Shown here one piece after another: positions 42,269-51,084 of a stretch of 64,000 nucleotides of DNA. Below the pieces are notes generated by a model. That model saw only the letters and a list, made by a program, of their open reading frames with translations. It was not told where the DNA came from and ran no database searches. The first letter of the stretch is position 1; the number at the start of each line of letters is the position of its first letter. The DNA comes from Planctomycetota bacterium (GTDB taxonomy: Bacteria; Planctomycetota; J058; JAJDCP01): assembly GCA_029260765.1 (NCBI GenBank), contig JAJDCP010000092.1, forward strand, positions 1-64,000, given 5' to 3'. The position numbers and the translations under genes are program-made.

Positions 42269-43636
42269 TCAAATATTTAACACCGCACGCTGCCCCGATC
42301 CCGTCAGCTGGTGCACACACTCCAGGGCTGAGCGCACGGCTCCTTCACAGAGTGGCGACTTCAAGTAATCGCCCGCCAGGTGCAGGCCCTGGATGTTTGC
42401 GACTTCGCGTTGCAAGGCCCGGACCCTGGTCATCATTCCACAAGCGAAGCTGGGCATCGCCCGAGGACGGCGGACGACACTCGTCTCCTTGAGCCAGCCG
42501 GCAATGCCCGGCAGAAAGACCTGCATGTCCTGCAAAGCCTGGTCGATGACTGTTGTGTCGTCCGCAGTCCGCAGCGACTCAGACACGGGCGAGGCAAAGT
42601 CCACCTGCACCACGCTGCGCCCCGATGGGAACATCTCCGGGCAACGGCGGGCCAGGTCGATCGCAAAGGCTGACTGTTGTCCGGCAGACCGCGCGCAGGT
42701 CCAGACCCAGTCGCGGCCAGGGAGGGGCCGGTCGAGGTGCAAGTTGGCGAGTATGACGTCCGAATAGGGCAGCCTCGCCAGCGGCCCTGCGATGCTTGGC
42801 AGGTCCGCCAGGACCGCCGCCGCATGCGGTGCGCGCAGGGCGCAGATGACCTGGGAGGCGGCCAGCGTCTCGCGCCGGCCGGCCCGTTCGACGACAACGC
42901 CCTGCACGCGGCCCTGTGCAACCACGACCTGCGAGGCGCGGGCGTGGACGATGTCGAGCCCCCGTGCGAGAGCCCGGGGCAGAGCGTCGTTGCCCTGGCG
43001 TAGGCCCCAGGTGCTGGCCAGGCCTCCCAGCTTGATGATGCGCAGCAACATCGCCAGGCTATGGCCCTCCGGTTCGCAGAAGGCATAGGAGTTGACCAGG
43101 GGCCGCACGGCCACCTCAAGAATGCGCTCGTTGCCATGGCGGAGGAAGTATTCCGCCACGTCGATGGTGTCGAGGGCTTCTTGGCTGCGGTAATCAAATG
43201 GGCTCATGCGCAGCAAGGGCAGCAACTGCCGGGCAACGGCCCATTGCAGCCGCAGGTTCTCGCCCACAGACAGGTGACCGAGCCAGGGGCGCGTCTTGCT
43301 GAAAGGCAGCGCACGCCCCTGGTAGTAGATCGAGCCACGCACATCGATCGGGCGCAGGTCTTTGTGCAGCCCGACAGCGCGGAGCAGGCGGTGGGTCTCG
43401 GTGTACGCGCTGTAGTAGAACTGCATGCCGATCTCCAGACGGCCGCCGCCTTCGCTGCGGCTGTGGATGCGGCCTCCGTAATGGGGGCTGGCTTCGATAA
43501 CACGCACGGGCAGTCCGCGGCGCGCCAACCGCCAGGCTGCGCTGAGGCCGGCGATGCCGCCGCCCAGAACCAGGATGGGCGCGCGCGCCTGAGCGCTTCC
43601 AGACACGGATCGTGGGGGGGAAACACAACTCTTCAT
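42269..43636 (-). CDS. FAD-dependent amine-oxidase/desaturase-type oxidoreductase
   Basis: Start at 43636 (MKSCVSPPRS), GGAGG eight bases upstream. 455 residues. N-terminal FAD loop VLGGGIAGLSAAWRLARRG, then VRVIEASPHYGGRIHS, and C-terminal HLAGDYLKSPLCEGAVRSA, the standard amine-oxidase/protoporphyrinogen-oxidase/phytoene-desaturase motifs. Whether it desaturates a terpenoid or oxidises another compound cannot be told. No carotenoid or heme genes are adjacent. A palindrome lies in its promoter region. Confidence 0.88.
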   Translation of the reverse strand: MKSCVSPPRSVSGSAQARAPILVLGGGIAGLSAAWRLARRGLPVRVIEASPHYGGRIHSRSEGGGRLEIGMQFYYSAYTETHRLLRAVGLHKDLRPIDVRGSIYYQGRALPFSKTRPWLGHLSVGENLRLQWAVARQLLPLLRMSPFDYRSQEALDTIDVAEYFLRHGNERILEVAVRPLVNSYAFCEPEGHSLAMLLRIIKLGGLASTWGLRQGNDALPRALARGLDIVHARASQVVVAQGRVQGVVVERAGRRETLAASQVICALRAPHAAAVLADLPSIAGPLARLPYSDVILANLHLDRPLPGRDWVWTCARSAGQQSAFAIDLARRCPEMFPSGRSVVQVDFASPVSESLRTADDTTVIDQALQDMQVFLPGIAGWLKETSVVRRPRAMPSFACGMMTRVRALQREVANIQGLHLAGDYLKSPLCEGAVRSALECVHQLTGSGQRAVLNI

Positions 43637-43653
43637 CGCGAGGCCTCCATAAA

Positions 43654-43671
43654 AAACTGTCCAGTCGGTTT
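43654..43671 (-). promoter_or_regulatory. Palindromic operator-like site upstream of the FAD oxidoreductase gene
   Basis: AAACTGTC-CA-GTCGGTTT, an 18-bp imperfect palindrome (6 of 8 pairs), 18 bp before the ATG and flanked by A/T runs. The shape is like TetR-family operators. It overlaps where the ribosome-proximal leader or promoter would be, so repression is plausible. Confidence 0.35.
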
Positions 43672-43821
43672 TTGTTTTAGTCGGCAACGAGCAACGCGTC
43701 AAGGGAAAGCTGGCAGGAAACACCTCGGGAGCGCGTTGCTCTGTCTCGTCAAGCCGGTTACGATGCTTCCGTCGCGAGATTGCTTGGACCCGAAATGACT
43801 GGCCGCTTGTGAGGAGTGGGA

Positions 43822-44907
43822 ATGGCCGGAGAAGATCTTCCTGGCGGTCACGAGCGGGTGCTCGACGCGGACCTGACGCATAACCTCAGCCTGCGCACCA
43901 TCGTGCTACGCGAGCTCGACACCGACCGCCAGCGTCTCGAGGCTTGTCAGGACAACCTGGCCGAGATCCGCAAGCAGGCCCGGACCCGGGTCTTTCAACC
44001 CCTGGCCGAGGCGCTGCGTAGTCAACATCCAGACGCGCGCCCCGAGGGCTTCCTCGAGGTTGTGGGGGGCTGGCAGGCAGGGGAGACATTCGCCTTGCCG
44101 CGAGGCCGCGTGCTGCTGTTGGGACGTGACCAGCAGGCCGACATTGTGCTGCGCGATACGATCGTCTCTCGGGCCCATTGCAAGCTCGAAAACGTAGACT
44201 CCTGGACCTATCGGATCAAGGACCTGGGAAGCCAGAACGGTACCCGCCTCAACCGTCACACCATCTCGGCCGCGGAGCTGCAAGGGGGCGATCTGCTGAG
44301 CCTGGGTTGGACCTTCATGATCTTTTCGTTGCCGTTGGTCTCCCTGGCCGTACGTCTGCAAGAGCACAGTCTGCTCGACGAGCGCGAACTGCAAGACCTG
44401 CTGCGCCTCGAGGGCTGCCTCCACCACTTGCAGGTCGGCATCGCGCGCGTCTGCCATGGCTTCTGGGCGCTCGAGCACAGCGACTCCGCGGCCCTGCCTG
44501 CCCACGAGATGGCCGTCAAGTCCCATGAGTTCAGGCAGGACGCAGCGCGGGTGATGGACGGGCTCGAGGCCGAGCTGCCGTCTGCAGAGGCTATCTTGCA
44601 GCCTCTGCTGGACACGATCGCGAGGAAACCTGCACCCCAACCCCTGCCGTCCAGCGGTGTCCACCCGCTGGTCTCCGAGCCGCCCGCGGCGCAGGGGACC
44701 GCTCAGCGTGAGCTCTACGAGGCGCGTTCGTATACCCTTGATCTGGAGCGCCGGCATCGGCAACTCATCGAGCTGCTGCTCGCCCAGGCAGAGGCGCTGG
44801 GGCAGGCAGGCGAGGCCGCGCGTGCGGTCGAGCTGTTGCGCCGCCTGTTGCTGGTCGAGCCGGCCACACGCAAGGGCCAGGAGCTGCTCAAGCGTTGGCA
44901 GGAGTGA
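43822..44907 (+). CDS. FHA-domain protein with N- and C-terminal helical regions
   Basis: ATG at 43822, GAGGAG five bases upstream. 361 residues. Helical N-terminus (~15-70), FHA domain ~75-165 (RVLLLGRDQQADIVL, SRAHCKLENV, GSQNGTRLNRHTI), then a long helical region ending in a TPR-like pair (AEALGQAGEAARAVELLRRL). Cytoplasmic. It should bind phosphothreonine partners of a Ser/Thr kinase. Followed at 85 bp by msrA on the same strand. Confidence 0.85.
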   Translation: MAGEDLPGGHERVLDADLTHNLSLRTIVLRELDTDRQRLEACQDNLAEIRKQARTRVFQPLAEALRSQHPDARPEGFLEVVGGWQAGETFALPRGRVLLLGRDQQADIVLRDTIVSRAHCKLENVDSWTYRIKDLGSQNGTRLNRHTISAAELQGGDLLSLGWTFMIFSLPLVSLAVRLQEHSLLDERELQDLLRLEGCLHHLQVGIARVCHGFWALEHSDSAALPAHEMAVKSHEFRQDAARVMDGLEAELPSAEAILQPLLDTIARKPAPQPLPSSGVHPLVSEPPAAQGTAQRELYEARSYTLDLERRHRQLIELLLAQAEALGQAGEAARAVELLRRLLLVEPATRKGQELLKRWQE

Positions 44908-44992
44908 GCCTGGCGGGGAACCGGGCGGGGACTCTCGGCGTTGTAACAGCGGCGGCCGTGGCGTGTCCCGAAGGCTGCCAGGAGGAGAGGAC

Positions 44993-45739
44993 ATGAACGA
45001 TCCCATCATCCAGGGCCTGGCTGTGGCTGCCCTGGGTCTTGCGCTTTTGGGGGGGCTGCTCTGGATCGGGCGTAGCGGCCGCACCGCGCACGCTGATCCC
45101 GGATCGGACACGGCGCGTGTCCAGAGCACCGGGCTGCAGACAGCCACTTTTGCGCTGGGCTGATTCTGGGGCCCCGACTCCCAGTTTGGGAGTCTCCCTG
45201 GCGTCGTCCGCACCCGCGTCGGCTATACCGGCGGCAGCACGCCGTCACCGACCTACCGAAACATCGGCGACCACAGTGAAGCGTTGCAGATCGACTTTGA
45301 TCCCGAGCTGGTCACGTATGAGGCCCTGGTCGAGATCTTCTGGCGTGCGCACAATCCTTGTGCCTCTGCGTGGAGCAGCCAGTACAAGAGCGCCGTTTTC
45401 TGTGCCGACGAAGCGCAGAGGGCAGTCGCTGAAGCCGTGCGCGATCGTGTAGCGGGCGATCTGACGCGCCCCATCCAGACCGAAGTGCTGGCCGCTGGCA
45501 CCTTCACCCGCGCCGAAGACTACCACCAGAAGTACACGCTCCGGAACCGCAAGGCCTTCTTCGACGCGCTGCGCCCACGATTTGACGACGAACGGGCGTT
45601 CATCGACTCGACCGCTGCAGCCCGCCTCAACGGCTACCTGTCTGGAGGGGGCAACCGCGAGCAGCTGCGCACGGAGCTTGAGCTGCTGGCCCTGCCGGGG
45701 GACCTGGAGAAGCGACTGCTGGAGATGGTTCGGCCCTGA
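44993..45739 (+). CDS. msrA: Peptide methionine sulfoxide reductase MsrA, probable selenoprotein (TGA = Sec57)
   Basis: One frame of 248 codons, ATG at 44993 with GGAGGAG upstream. An N-terminal membrane helix (~6-26) suggests an envelope-anchored enzyme. The MsrA domain starts at ~48. The catalytic motif reads ATFALG-TGA-FWGPDSQFG, so the in-frame TGA at 45161-45163 falls exactly on the nucleophilic Cys of GCFWG. The same frame continues with normal MsrA signatures: RVGYTGGSTPSPTYRNIG, HSEALQIDFDP, WSSQYKSAVFC and AEDYHQKYTLRN. A hairpin of SECIS type follows the TGA. The simplest reading is selenocysteine insertion. MsrA reduces methionine-S-sulfoxide, and Sec forms are known in a few organisms. 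Alternative: a nonsense mutation, which would be a striking coincidence. Confidence 0.85.
45176..45194 (+). promoter_or_regulatory. Candidate bacterial SECIS element
   Basis: GACTCCCA (45176-45183), loop GTT, TGGGAGTC (45187-45194): a perfect 8-bp stem. The loop begins with G, and 20 nt separate it from the TGA (45161-45163). Short stems with a G in the first loop bases, about 16-37 nt after the UGA, are the established pattern recognised by SelB. Confidence 0.75.
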
Positions 45740-45814
45740 AGAATCGGAAGCTCTGCAGCGGGCGACGCAGGATGTCAGCCTTGTGCTAGAAACACAATGG
45801 ACCCCGTGGAGGTC

Positions 45815-47758
45815 TCAGGGCGCGTCTTGGCTCGGCTCGTCCCCTGGCGCAAGGAACACAACCTGGCCCCGCCCGATGCGGGCGATGGCCTGCAGCCAGC
45901 GCAGCTTCGCCTCGCCGATGCCGATGCAGTGGATGCGGCACTTACGCAGCAGGTTGAGGCGCTCGAGCTCGTGGAGCAGCTCGTCGAAGCCATCGATGGT
46001 CAACCAGGAGTTACTGACAGGATCCTGGTAGCGGTTCTCTGCAAAGGGGCCGTTCTGGAAATAGGGCTCGCTGGCGCGTGTCTCCGTGATCATGCGCAGC
46101 CAGTAGCCATCGCGGCCCGGATAGGCGGGGATGTCGACCCAGCTCACCACCCCGGTCTCTTTGTCGAGGCGTTGCATCTTGGTCGCCTCGCGCGGCGCCA
46201 TGGGCGGAATCCAGCGGGCGCCTTCGTCGTTCTGCCCGCAGCGTTCGCCGCGGGTGAATTCCATCTCGATCTTCGGTCCGCGCCCGGGCAGCTTGTCCAT
46301 GTTGGGCGCCCCATCGGAGAGCAGATAGATGGTCTGCGCGCCACGCAGCAACAAGGCCTCCGCATAGTGCTCGTCTTCGCGGGGCGGCCCCTGCTCGCCG
46401 GCCACGACCGTGCGTCCGCTGTCGTCTTCGAGCCGGAAGGCAGTCAGCAGCGCCGCCAGGTAGTTGGTCTGACCTTTCAGTCGACCGAGCGGGTGCTGAT
46501 CGTCGACCGGCCCGGGCACCACCGCATCGAGACTGGCAAAGATGGCCTTGCGGCGCGACTTGGACAGCTCGACGAAACCGGGAGTGACGTCGAGCGGGGT
46601 CGCTTGCTCTCCGAACAAGATCACGGCAACCCGGACGTCTTTCTCCAGGCGCGACAGCGTGTATTTGACGTGCTCGCGGGCCGCGTCAAAACGTGTCTGC
46701 ACCCGGCTCCAGTCGATCTCATAGCCCTTGTCGCCGCCGGTGACGGGACGTTGCAGAGCCTCGAGCTCGCTGGCGTCGAGGGCGTTGAGCATCGAATCGG
46801 AAGCATCGACCAAGAAAATGATGCGCTCGCCTGAGGTGTCGATGCCCATGAAGCGCACGGCAGTCGCGTCTTCATCATCGCCGCGGAAAGGGTCCTCTCC
46901 CAGCTCGACCGCCTGCCGCCAAAGCTCGGCACTGCGATAAGGGCGGGGGCTGCCAAAGCAGTGCTGCATGGCCAGACGCACGGCTTCCTGGCTGCGCGGC
47001 AAGCAGGCGCGTTTGCTGTCGAGCAGCTCGACCAACCGTTCGAGCCAGCTGTTGTGCGGCTCGGGCAGCGGACCCTCGGCGGCCACCAGCGGGGCACTCG
47101 CGCGGCAGACGGCCCAGCTCCAGCTTTCGAGCAGGACAGCATCCCAGGCGTTCTTCTTGAATTTGTGCTCGGCCAACTCGGCAACGGCTAAGTCCAGAGC
47201 GGCTCCCCCGACCTCCGCCAGAGCCTCGAGCAGCACCGCCTTGAGCAGACTGGGAGTCTTGCGTGCGCCGAGCAGCTCGAGCAACGCATCGGTTTCGTGC
47301 TGGCGGACCAGAACGCGCGCGACCTGATAGGCAAGCCAGCAGCATTGAGGATTCTTGCCGAGCTTTTGCAGTGCCTCGACGAGCTGCTCGGCTTCCGCCT
47401 TCTCGAGAACCCTGGGCTCGCTGCGTTGCCAGCCGAACAGTCCGACAAAAGTCGTGTCGCTAAATCGCCCGTAGATCCCGTTGGCCAGCAGATAGCGCTG
47501 GCGAGCCACTTGATAGTCCGCCGGCTGCAGGTAGGTGTTGAGCAGCGCCTGCACCACCCGCTCCTCATCGCTGTGTGCGAAGCTTGCGACGGCCTTGGCG
47601 TTGAAGAACAGCGAACGGGATTCGCCGAGCCGGGAGAACGCCTCGCGGACCCAATTGCGGCGCTCGGCGGCGCGTTCCTCCTCGCCATCTGCCCTGACGG
47701 TCTGTGGGACGAGCAGCAGGTAGATGAGCGCGAGCGGCGCGAAGATGCGGCGTGGCAT
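45815..47758 (-). CDS. Secreted von Willebrand factor A-domain protein
   Basis: 647 residues with an N-terminal signal peptide (~1-23, ending VRA-DG). Residues ~30-290 are helical, HEAT/ARM-like (LLKAVLLEALAEVGGAALDLA). The VWA domain follows from ~310, with MIDAS motif DASDS, then VAVILFGEQATPLDV, a conserved Thr context (GQTNYLAAL) and LLSDGAPNMDK. VWA folds bind ligands through a metal. Periplasmic or surface protein of unknown partner. Divergent from the GH32-like gene. Confidence 0.85.
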   Translation of the reverse strand: MPRRIFAPLALIYLLLVPQTVRADGEEERAAERRNWVREAFSRLGESRSLFFNAKAVASFAHSDEERVVQALLNTYLQPADYQVARQRYLLANGIYGRFSDTTFVGLFGWQRSEPRVLEKAEAEQLVEALQKLGKNPQCCWLAYQVARVLVRQHETDALLELLGARKTPSLLKAVLLEALAEVGGAALDLAVAELAEHKFKKNAWDAVLLESWSWAVCRASAPLVAAEGPLPEPHNSWLERLVELLDSKRACLPRSQEAVRLAMQHCFGSPRPYRSAELWRQAVELGEDPFRGDDEDATAVRFMGIDTSGERIIFLVDASDSMLNALDASELEALQRPVTGGDKGYEIDWSRVQTRFDAAREHVKYTLSRLEKDVRVAVILFGEQATPLDVTPGFVELSKSRRKAIFASLDAVVPGPVDDQHPLGRLKGQTNYLAALLTAFRLEDDSGRTVVAGEQGPPREDEHYAEALLLRGAQTIYLLSDGAPNMDKLPGRGPKIEMEFTRGERCGQNDEGARWIPPMAPREATKMQRLDKETGVVSWVDIPAYPGRDGYWLRMITETRASEPYFQNGPFAENRYQDPVSNSWLTIDGFDELLHELERLNLLRKCRIHCIGIGEAKLRWLQAIARIGRGQVVFLAPGDEPSQDAP

Positions 47759-47887
47759 GGCGGGAGCCCTCGGAGTACGGAACTTGAGGCCACCATGCTA
47801 CCATATCCGGGGGCCGAGGCTCCAGATTCAAGGCTCTGCGGCTACCCGTTCCTGCCTTGCCGGGAGCCCGTGCTGGACGGAGGAGAC

Positions 47888-48952
47888 ATGAGCGCATCGC
47901 CGGGCTATGCCCCTCCGGGTATGTTCGCCTGGGACTTCTGGCTGGTCGAGGCGGGCGGTCGCTTCCACCTCTTCCATCTACAGGCTCCCCGCAAGCTCCA
48001 CCCGGAGCTGCGCCACTTCCGAGCATCGGTCGGACACGCCGTCTCTGACGATCTCTGCCACTGGCAACAGCGTGGCACGGTCCTCGCAGCCGGGCCACGC
48101 GGATCCTGGGACGATCGCTGCATCTGGACCGGCTCGATCCTGCCGTGGCGGGGCCGCTTCTGGTTCCTCTACACCGCACTGCAACGCGGCCACGGGCTGG
48201 TGCAGCGTATCGGTCTCGCCGTCTCCGACGACCTCGAGCGCTTCGTCAAGCACCCCCACAACCCCGTGCTGTGCGCCGATCCCCGCTGGTACCAGACGCG
48301 CCGCCCGGGCCTGCCCTGGGAGGACTGGCGGGATCCCTGGCTGTGCGTGCAGGGCGGCCGCCTGACGGCGCTGATCAGCGCGCGTCTGGCCCCGCCGAAG
48401 CAGACCTCTACGCTGCGGCTGGGACTGGAGCAGCTGCGTGAGCTGGTACGTTTGGCGGCCGGACCCCGGTGCACCAGCCTCGGCTCGGGACACTTGGCGG
48501 GGCGGGGCTGTATCGCCGTCGCCCGTAGCACCGATGGCGTGTCCTGGCAGGTCGAAGAGCCGATGTTCGCGCCCGGGCGTTATGACATGCTCGAGTGCCC
48601 ACAGCTGTACACGGCGCATGACCACGAGCTGCTGCTGTTTTCGACGCAACGCGGCTGGCTGCGGCGTTCCTGGCCCCAGTGCGCCCAGACAGGCGCACAC
48701 GCTTGGTGGCGCGAGGCCGAACGCCGCCCGTGGCGTCCGGTCAATCAGAGCGGGGTCGTTGCGGCGGGGAAGGCGGCCTACGGGACGCGTCTGCAACGCT
48801 ACGCGGGCAGGCTTGTCGCGCTCTCATGGCTGCAGACGGCCCCGGAAGCAGCAGGCTTCTGCGGGCGCATCGGCCTGCCTCAGCCCGTGCAGCTGCGTCC
48901 CGGCCGTCTGGCCGTCGCTCACTCGTCCGCTTCGAGCTGCACGCGGCGGTAG
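47888..48952 (+). CDS. GH32/GH43-like five-bladed beta-propeller glycosidase
   Basis: ATG at 47888, GGAGG five bases upstream. 354 residues, no signal peptide. Three conserved acid motifs of the GH32/68/43/62 clan can be placed: MFAWDFWLVE near the start (nucleophile position), WRDPWL (RDP transition-state Asp), and MLECPQLY (ECP acid/base). WDDRCIWTGSILPW is also family-typical. Substrate probably a fructan, sucrose or related sugar, but the overall match is distant. The final bases overlap a small minus-strand gene. Confidence 0.75.
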   Translation: MSASPGYAPPGMFAWDFWLVEAGGRFHLFHLQAPRKLHPELRHFRASVGHAVSDDLCHWQQRGTVLAAGPRGSWDDRCIWTGSILPWRGRFWFLYTALQRGHGLVQRIGLAVSDDLERFVKHPHNPVLCADPRWYQTRRPGLPWEDWRDPWLCVQGGRLTALISARLAPPKQTSTLRLGLEQLRELVRLAAGPRCTSLGSGHLAGRGCIAVARSTDGVSWQVEEPMFAPGRYDMLECPQLYTAHDHELLLFSTQRGWLRRSWPQCAQTGAHAWWREAERRPWRPVNQSGVVAAGKAAYGTRLQRYAGRLVALSWLQTAPEAAGFCGRIGLPQPVQLRPGRLAVAHSSASSCTRR

Positions 48953-49101
48953 ATGATGTTCTCGATTTCGCTGATCGTCTTCTGGGCTTCCTTTACCATC
49001 TTCTGGAGTTGCGGGTCACGGAACTTGCAGTGACGCAGCACCATGTTCGCTATGCGCACCCGGCCCAGGTTCGCCGCGTCGTAGTACTCGGATTCCCTCA
49101 T
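48919..49101 (-). CDS. Small helical protein, unknown
   Basis: 60 residues. ATG at 49101, with GAGGGGGG upstream. Predicted single long amphipathic helix in the second half (LQKMVKEAQKTISEIENIIYRRVQ), with a short N-terminal unit (SEYYDAANLGRVRIANMVLR). Overlaps the end of the glycosidase gene by 34 bp on the other strand. Codon-consistent and probably real. No family recognised. Confidence 0.6.
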   Translation of the reverse strand: MRESEYYDAANLGRVRIANMVLRHCKFRDPQLQKMVKEAQKTISEIENIIYRRVQLEADE

Positions 49102-49307
49102 GGGCCCCCCTCATCTGTCGCCATCGCGTGGTTGTGCCGCGGCGTGCAGTCCCTGCGCTGCGCGAGAACGGAACTCGATCCCACGAGGTCCAGAGCTCGG
49201 GCAGAGAACAACTTGAGTGTAGGCCAGGGTGTCCTGCTGCTCAAGGCGACGGGGCGTGCAGAGTGGCATCGCGATGCCCCCGGCAGGGGGGCCGCGGTGG
49301 AAGTCGC

Positions 49308-49667
49308 TCAGGACTGGCGCTCGGCCACGATCTTGCGGATGTGCTCGAGATCTGCGTCGCTGATGTTGGTGAATGCCATGCCGACGCGGTAGCGCCCATC
49401 ATCAGTCTCGACCACCGACGCGATGCGGGCCTCGGCGGGAATGATCGTCTCACCGAGGGCAAGATCGAGATGCATGGTCCACGAGACTGGCAGGGGCGAG
49501 CCACATACGAACGCCAGCCCCTTCTCGCTCAAGTCGATGGTCGGACCCATGCCCAACTCGTCGACCAGCAGCCGTTCGGCGTCATTATGGTCGAAGTGCT
49601 TGTATTGAAGGAGTTTGGCGGCTTGGACCCGATGGTGTTCTCGCCGCTCGGAGCCATCAACAGTCAT
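49308..49667 (-). CDS. PilZ-domain protein (c-di-GMP binding)
   Basis: 119 residues, a single PilZ domain. The N-terminal arginine motif is REHHR, and DLSEKGLAF supplies the [DN]xSxxG motif, so c-di-GMP binding is likely. VGMAFTNIS closes the barrel. Stand-alone PilZ proteins act as c-di-GMP receptors by binding other proteins. Confidence 0.85.
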   Translation of the reverse strand: MTVDGSERREHHRVQAAKLLQYKHFDHNDAERLLVDELGMGPTIDLSEKGLAFVCGSPLPVSWTMHLDLALGETIIPAEARIASVVETDDGRYRVGMAFTNISDADLEHIRKIVAERQS

Positions 49668-49848
49668 CGGTCTTCTCCTCTCGGGTTGCGGCAGCCGGGC
49701 GGGCCGCTCTATTTCAAGCTAACGGTCTTGCCCGCAGGCTGCCAGGTCTGCGCACGGAATGTTGGTCCACGGCCAACGAATGGGCACGCCCTACTGCATA
49801 TGCGGGGCGGCTCTGGCATAATGCGGCACACCTGCTGCGGAGATTCCG

Positions 49849-50328
49849 ATGGACCGGCGATGTGCGCTCGTGGCGTTGTTCTTTTGTCTTCAGGGCTGTT
49901 CAGAGACCCCCGCCACAGACTCGGCGGTGCGCGTTCCAGAGTTGCTGATCGACGGCCTGCACGATCAAGCGGTGGCCACCTTCGCGGCGCCAAAAAACTA
50001 TCAGCTCGAACCCTGCGACAGCCTGGTGCTGCGCTACGACCCCCTGGCGTTCACGATCGTCGTGCAAGACAGCCTGCCCGTGGTCAACTGCATCCACGTG
50101 ACTGTCTCAAGTGGTGCGGGAGGCCAGGTCTACCGAGTCCCTTTCAGCGGAGAGGCGCAGACGCGCCTCGACGGCAAGTCCATGGTGCCTCTGATGGACT
50201 CGACGCCCTTTGTCGGATTCCCTGCCGGCAGCAAGGTGATTCTGGCGGTTGGCGCGGACGGCTGGAGCGAGCAGAGTGCGGGGATCAATCTGAACGTGTA
50301 TTGGGCCGGGCTGATCGACGTCCGCTAG
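49849..50328 (+). CDS. Lipoprotein, unknown
   Basis: 159 residues, GGAGA upstream. Lipobox LQGC at ~14-17. The mature part is beta-rich (LVLRYDPLAFTIVVQDSLP, IHVTVSSGAGG) with no recognised domain. Its TAG and the TAG of the convergent rmlA-like gene share the palindromic CTAG (50325-50328). Confidence 0.7.
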   Translation: MDRRCALVALFFCLQGCSETPATDSAVRVPELLIDGLHDQAVATFAAPKNYQLEPCDSLVLRYDPLAFTIVVQDSLPVVNCIHVTVSSGAGGQVYRVPFSGEAQTRLDGKSMVPLMDSTPFVGFPAGSKVILAVGADGWSEQSAGINLNVYWAGLIDVR

Positions 50329-51083
50329 GAGGCCTCACCGGCGAGCGAAAGGTCGGCTTCGGCTCCCCGCTCGCGAGAGACCAGACAGGTCGCTCGGTGG
50401 AGTGACTCGATGGTGCCTGCGTCAGTCCACCACCCGTCCAGCACTGAGTAACTCAGCTGGCCGCGCTCGATGTAGGCGTTGTTGACATCCGAGATCTCGA
50501 GCTCGCCACGCATCGACGGTCGAAGCGTGTCGATGATGTCCCAGACTTGCTTGTCGTACATGTAGATGCCGGTAACCGCCAGGTTCGATGGGGGCTTCTC
50601 CGGCTTTTCCCAGATACGACTGATGCGCGGTCCATCCATCTGCGCGACGCCAAAACGCTCGGGGCGTTGCACTTCCTTGAGCAGGACCTTGGCCCCCTGG
50701 GGCTGGGACTTGAAGCCGCTGACGTGCTCGAAGAGCGAGTCTTGAAAGATGTTGTCGCCGAGGATCACGCAGACAGGATCGTCGCCGGCAAAAAAGCGGC
50801 AGAGCCCCAACGCTTCGGCAATGCCGCCCGCGCCCTGCTGGTAGGCGTAGTTGACGTGCTTCAGCCCGAACTCGTTGCCGTTGCCGAGCAAGCGGAGAAA
50901 CTCTCCCGCCGCCTGGCCCCCGGTTACGATCATGATGTCTTCTATGCCCGCTTTGACCAATGCTTCCAGAGGATAGAAGATCATCGGTTTGTCGTAGACG
51001 GGCAGAAGATGCTTGTTGGTGACCTTGGTCAAGGGAAACAAGCGGGAGCCCGTTCCACCTGCCAGGATGATGCCTTTCAGCAC
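50325..51083 (-). CDS. rmlA: Glucose-1-phosphate thymidylyltransferase (RmlA-like nucleotidyltransferase)
   Basis: GTG start at 51083 with GGAGG six bases upstream, immediately after the previous gene's stop, so translation is coupled. 252 residues. GIILAGGTGSRLFPLT, NKHLLPVYDKPMIFYPL, GLCRFFAGDDPVCVILGDNIF and RFGVAQMDG are typical of the short RmlA branch that makes dTDP-glucose. Length is a little below the ~290 of full RmlA, so sugar and nucleotide choice are not certain. It supplies an activated sugar for envelope glycans. No rmlBCD genes are adjacent. Confidence 0.85.
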   Translation of the reverse strand: MLKGIILAGGTGSRLFPLTKVTNKHLLPVYDKPMIFYPLEALVKAGIEDIMIVTGGQAAGEFLRLLGNGNEFGLKHVNYAYQQGAGGIAEALGLCRFFAGDDPVCVILGDNIFQDSLFEHVSGFKSQPQGAKVLLKEVQRPERFGVAQMDGPRISRIWEKPEKPPSNLAVTGIYMYDKQVWDIIDTLRPSMRGELEISDVNNAYIERGQLSYSVLDGWWTDAGTIESLHRATCLVSRERGAEADLSLAGEAS

Positions 51084-51084
51084 G

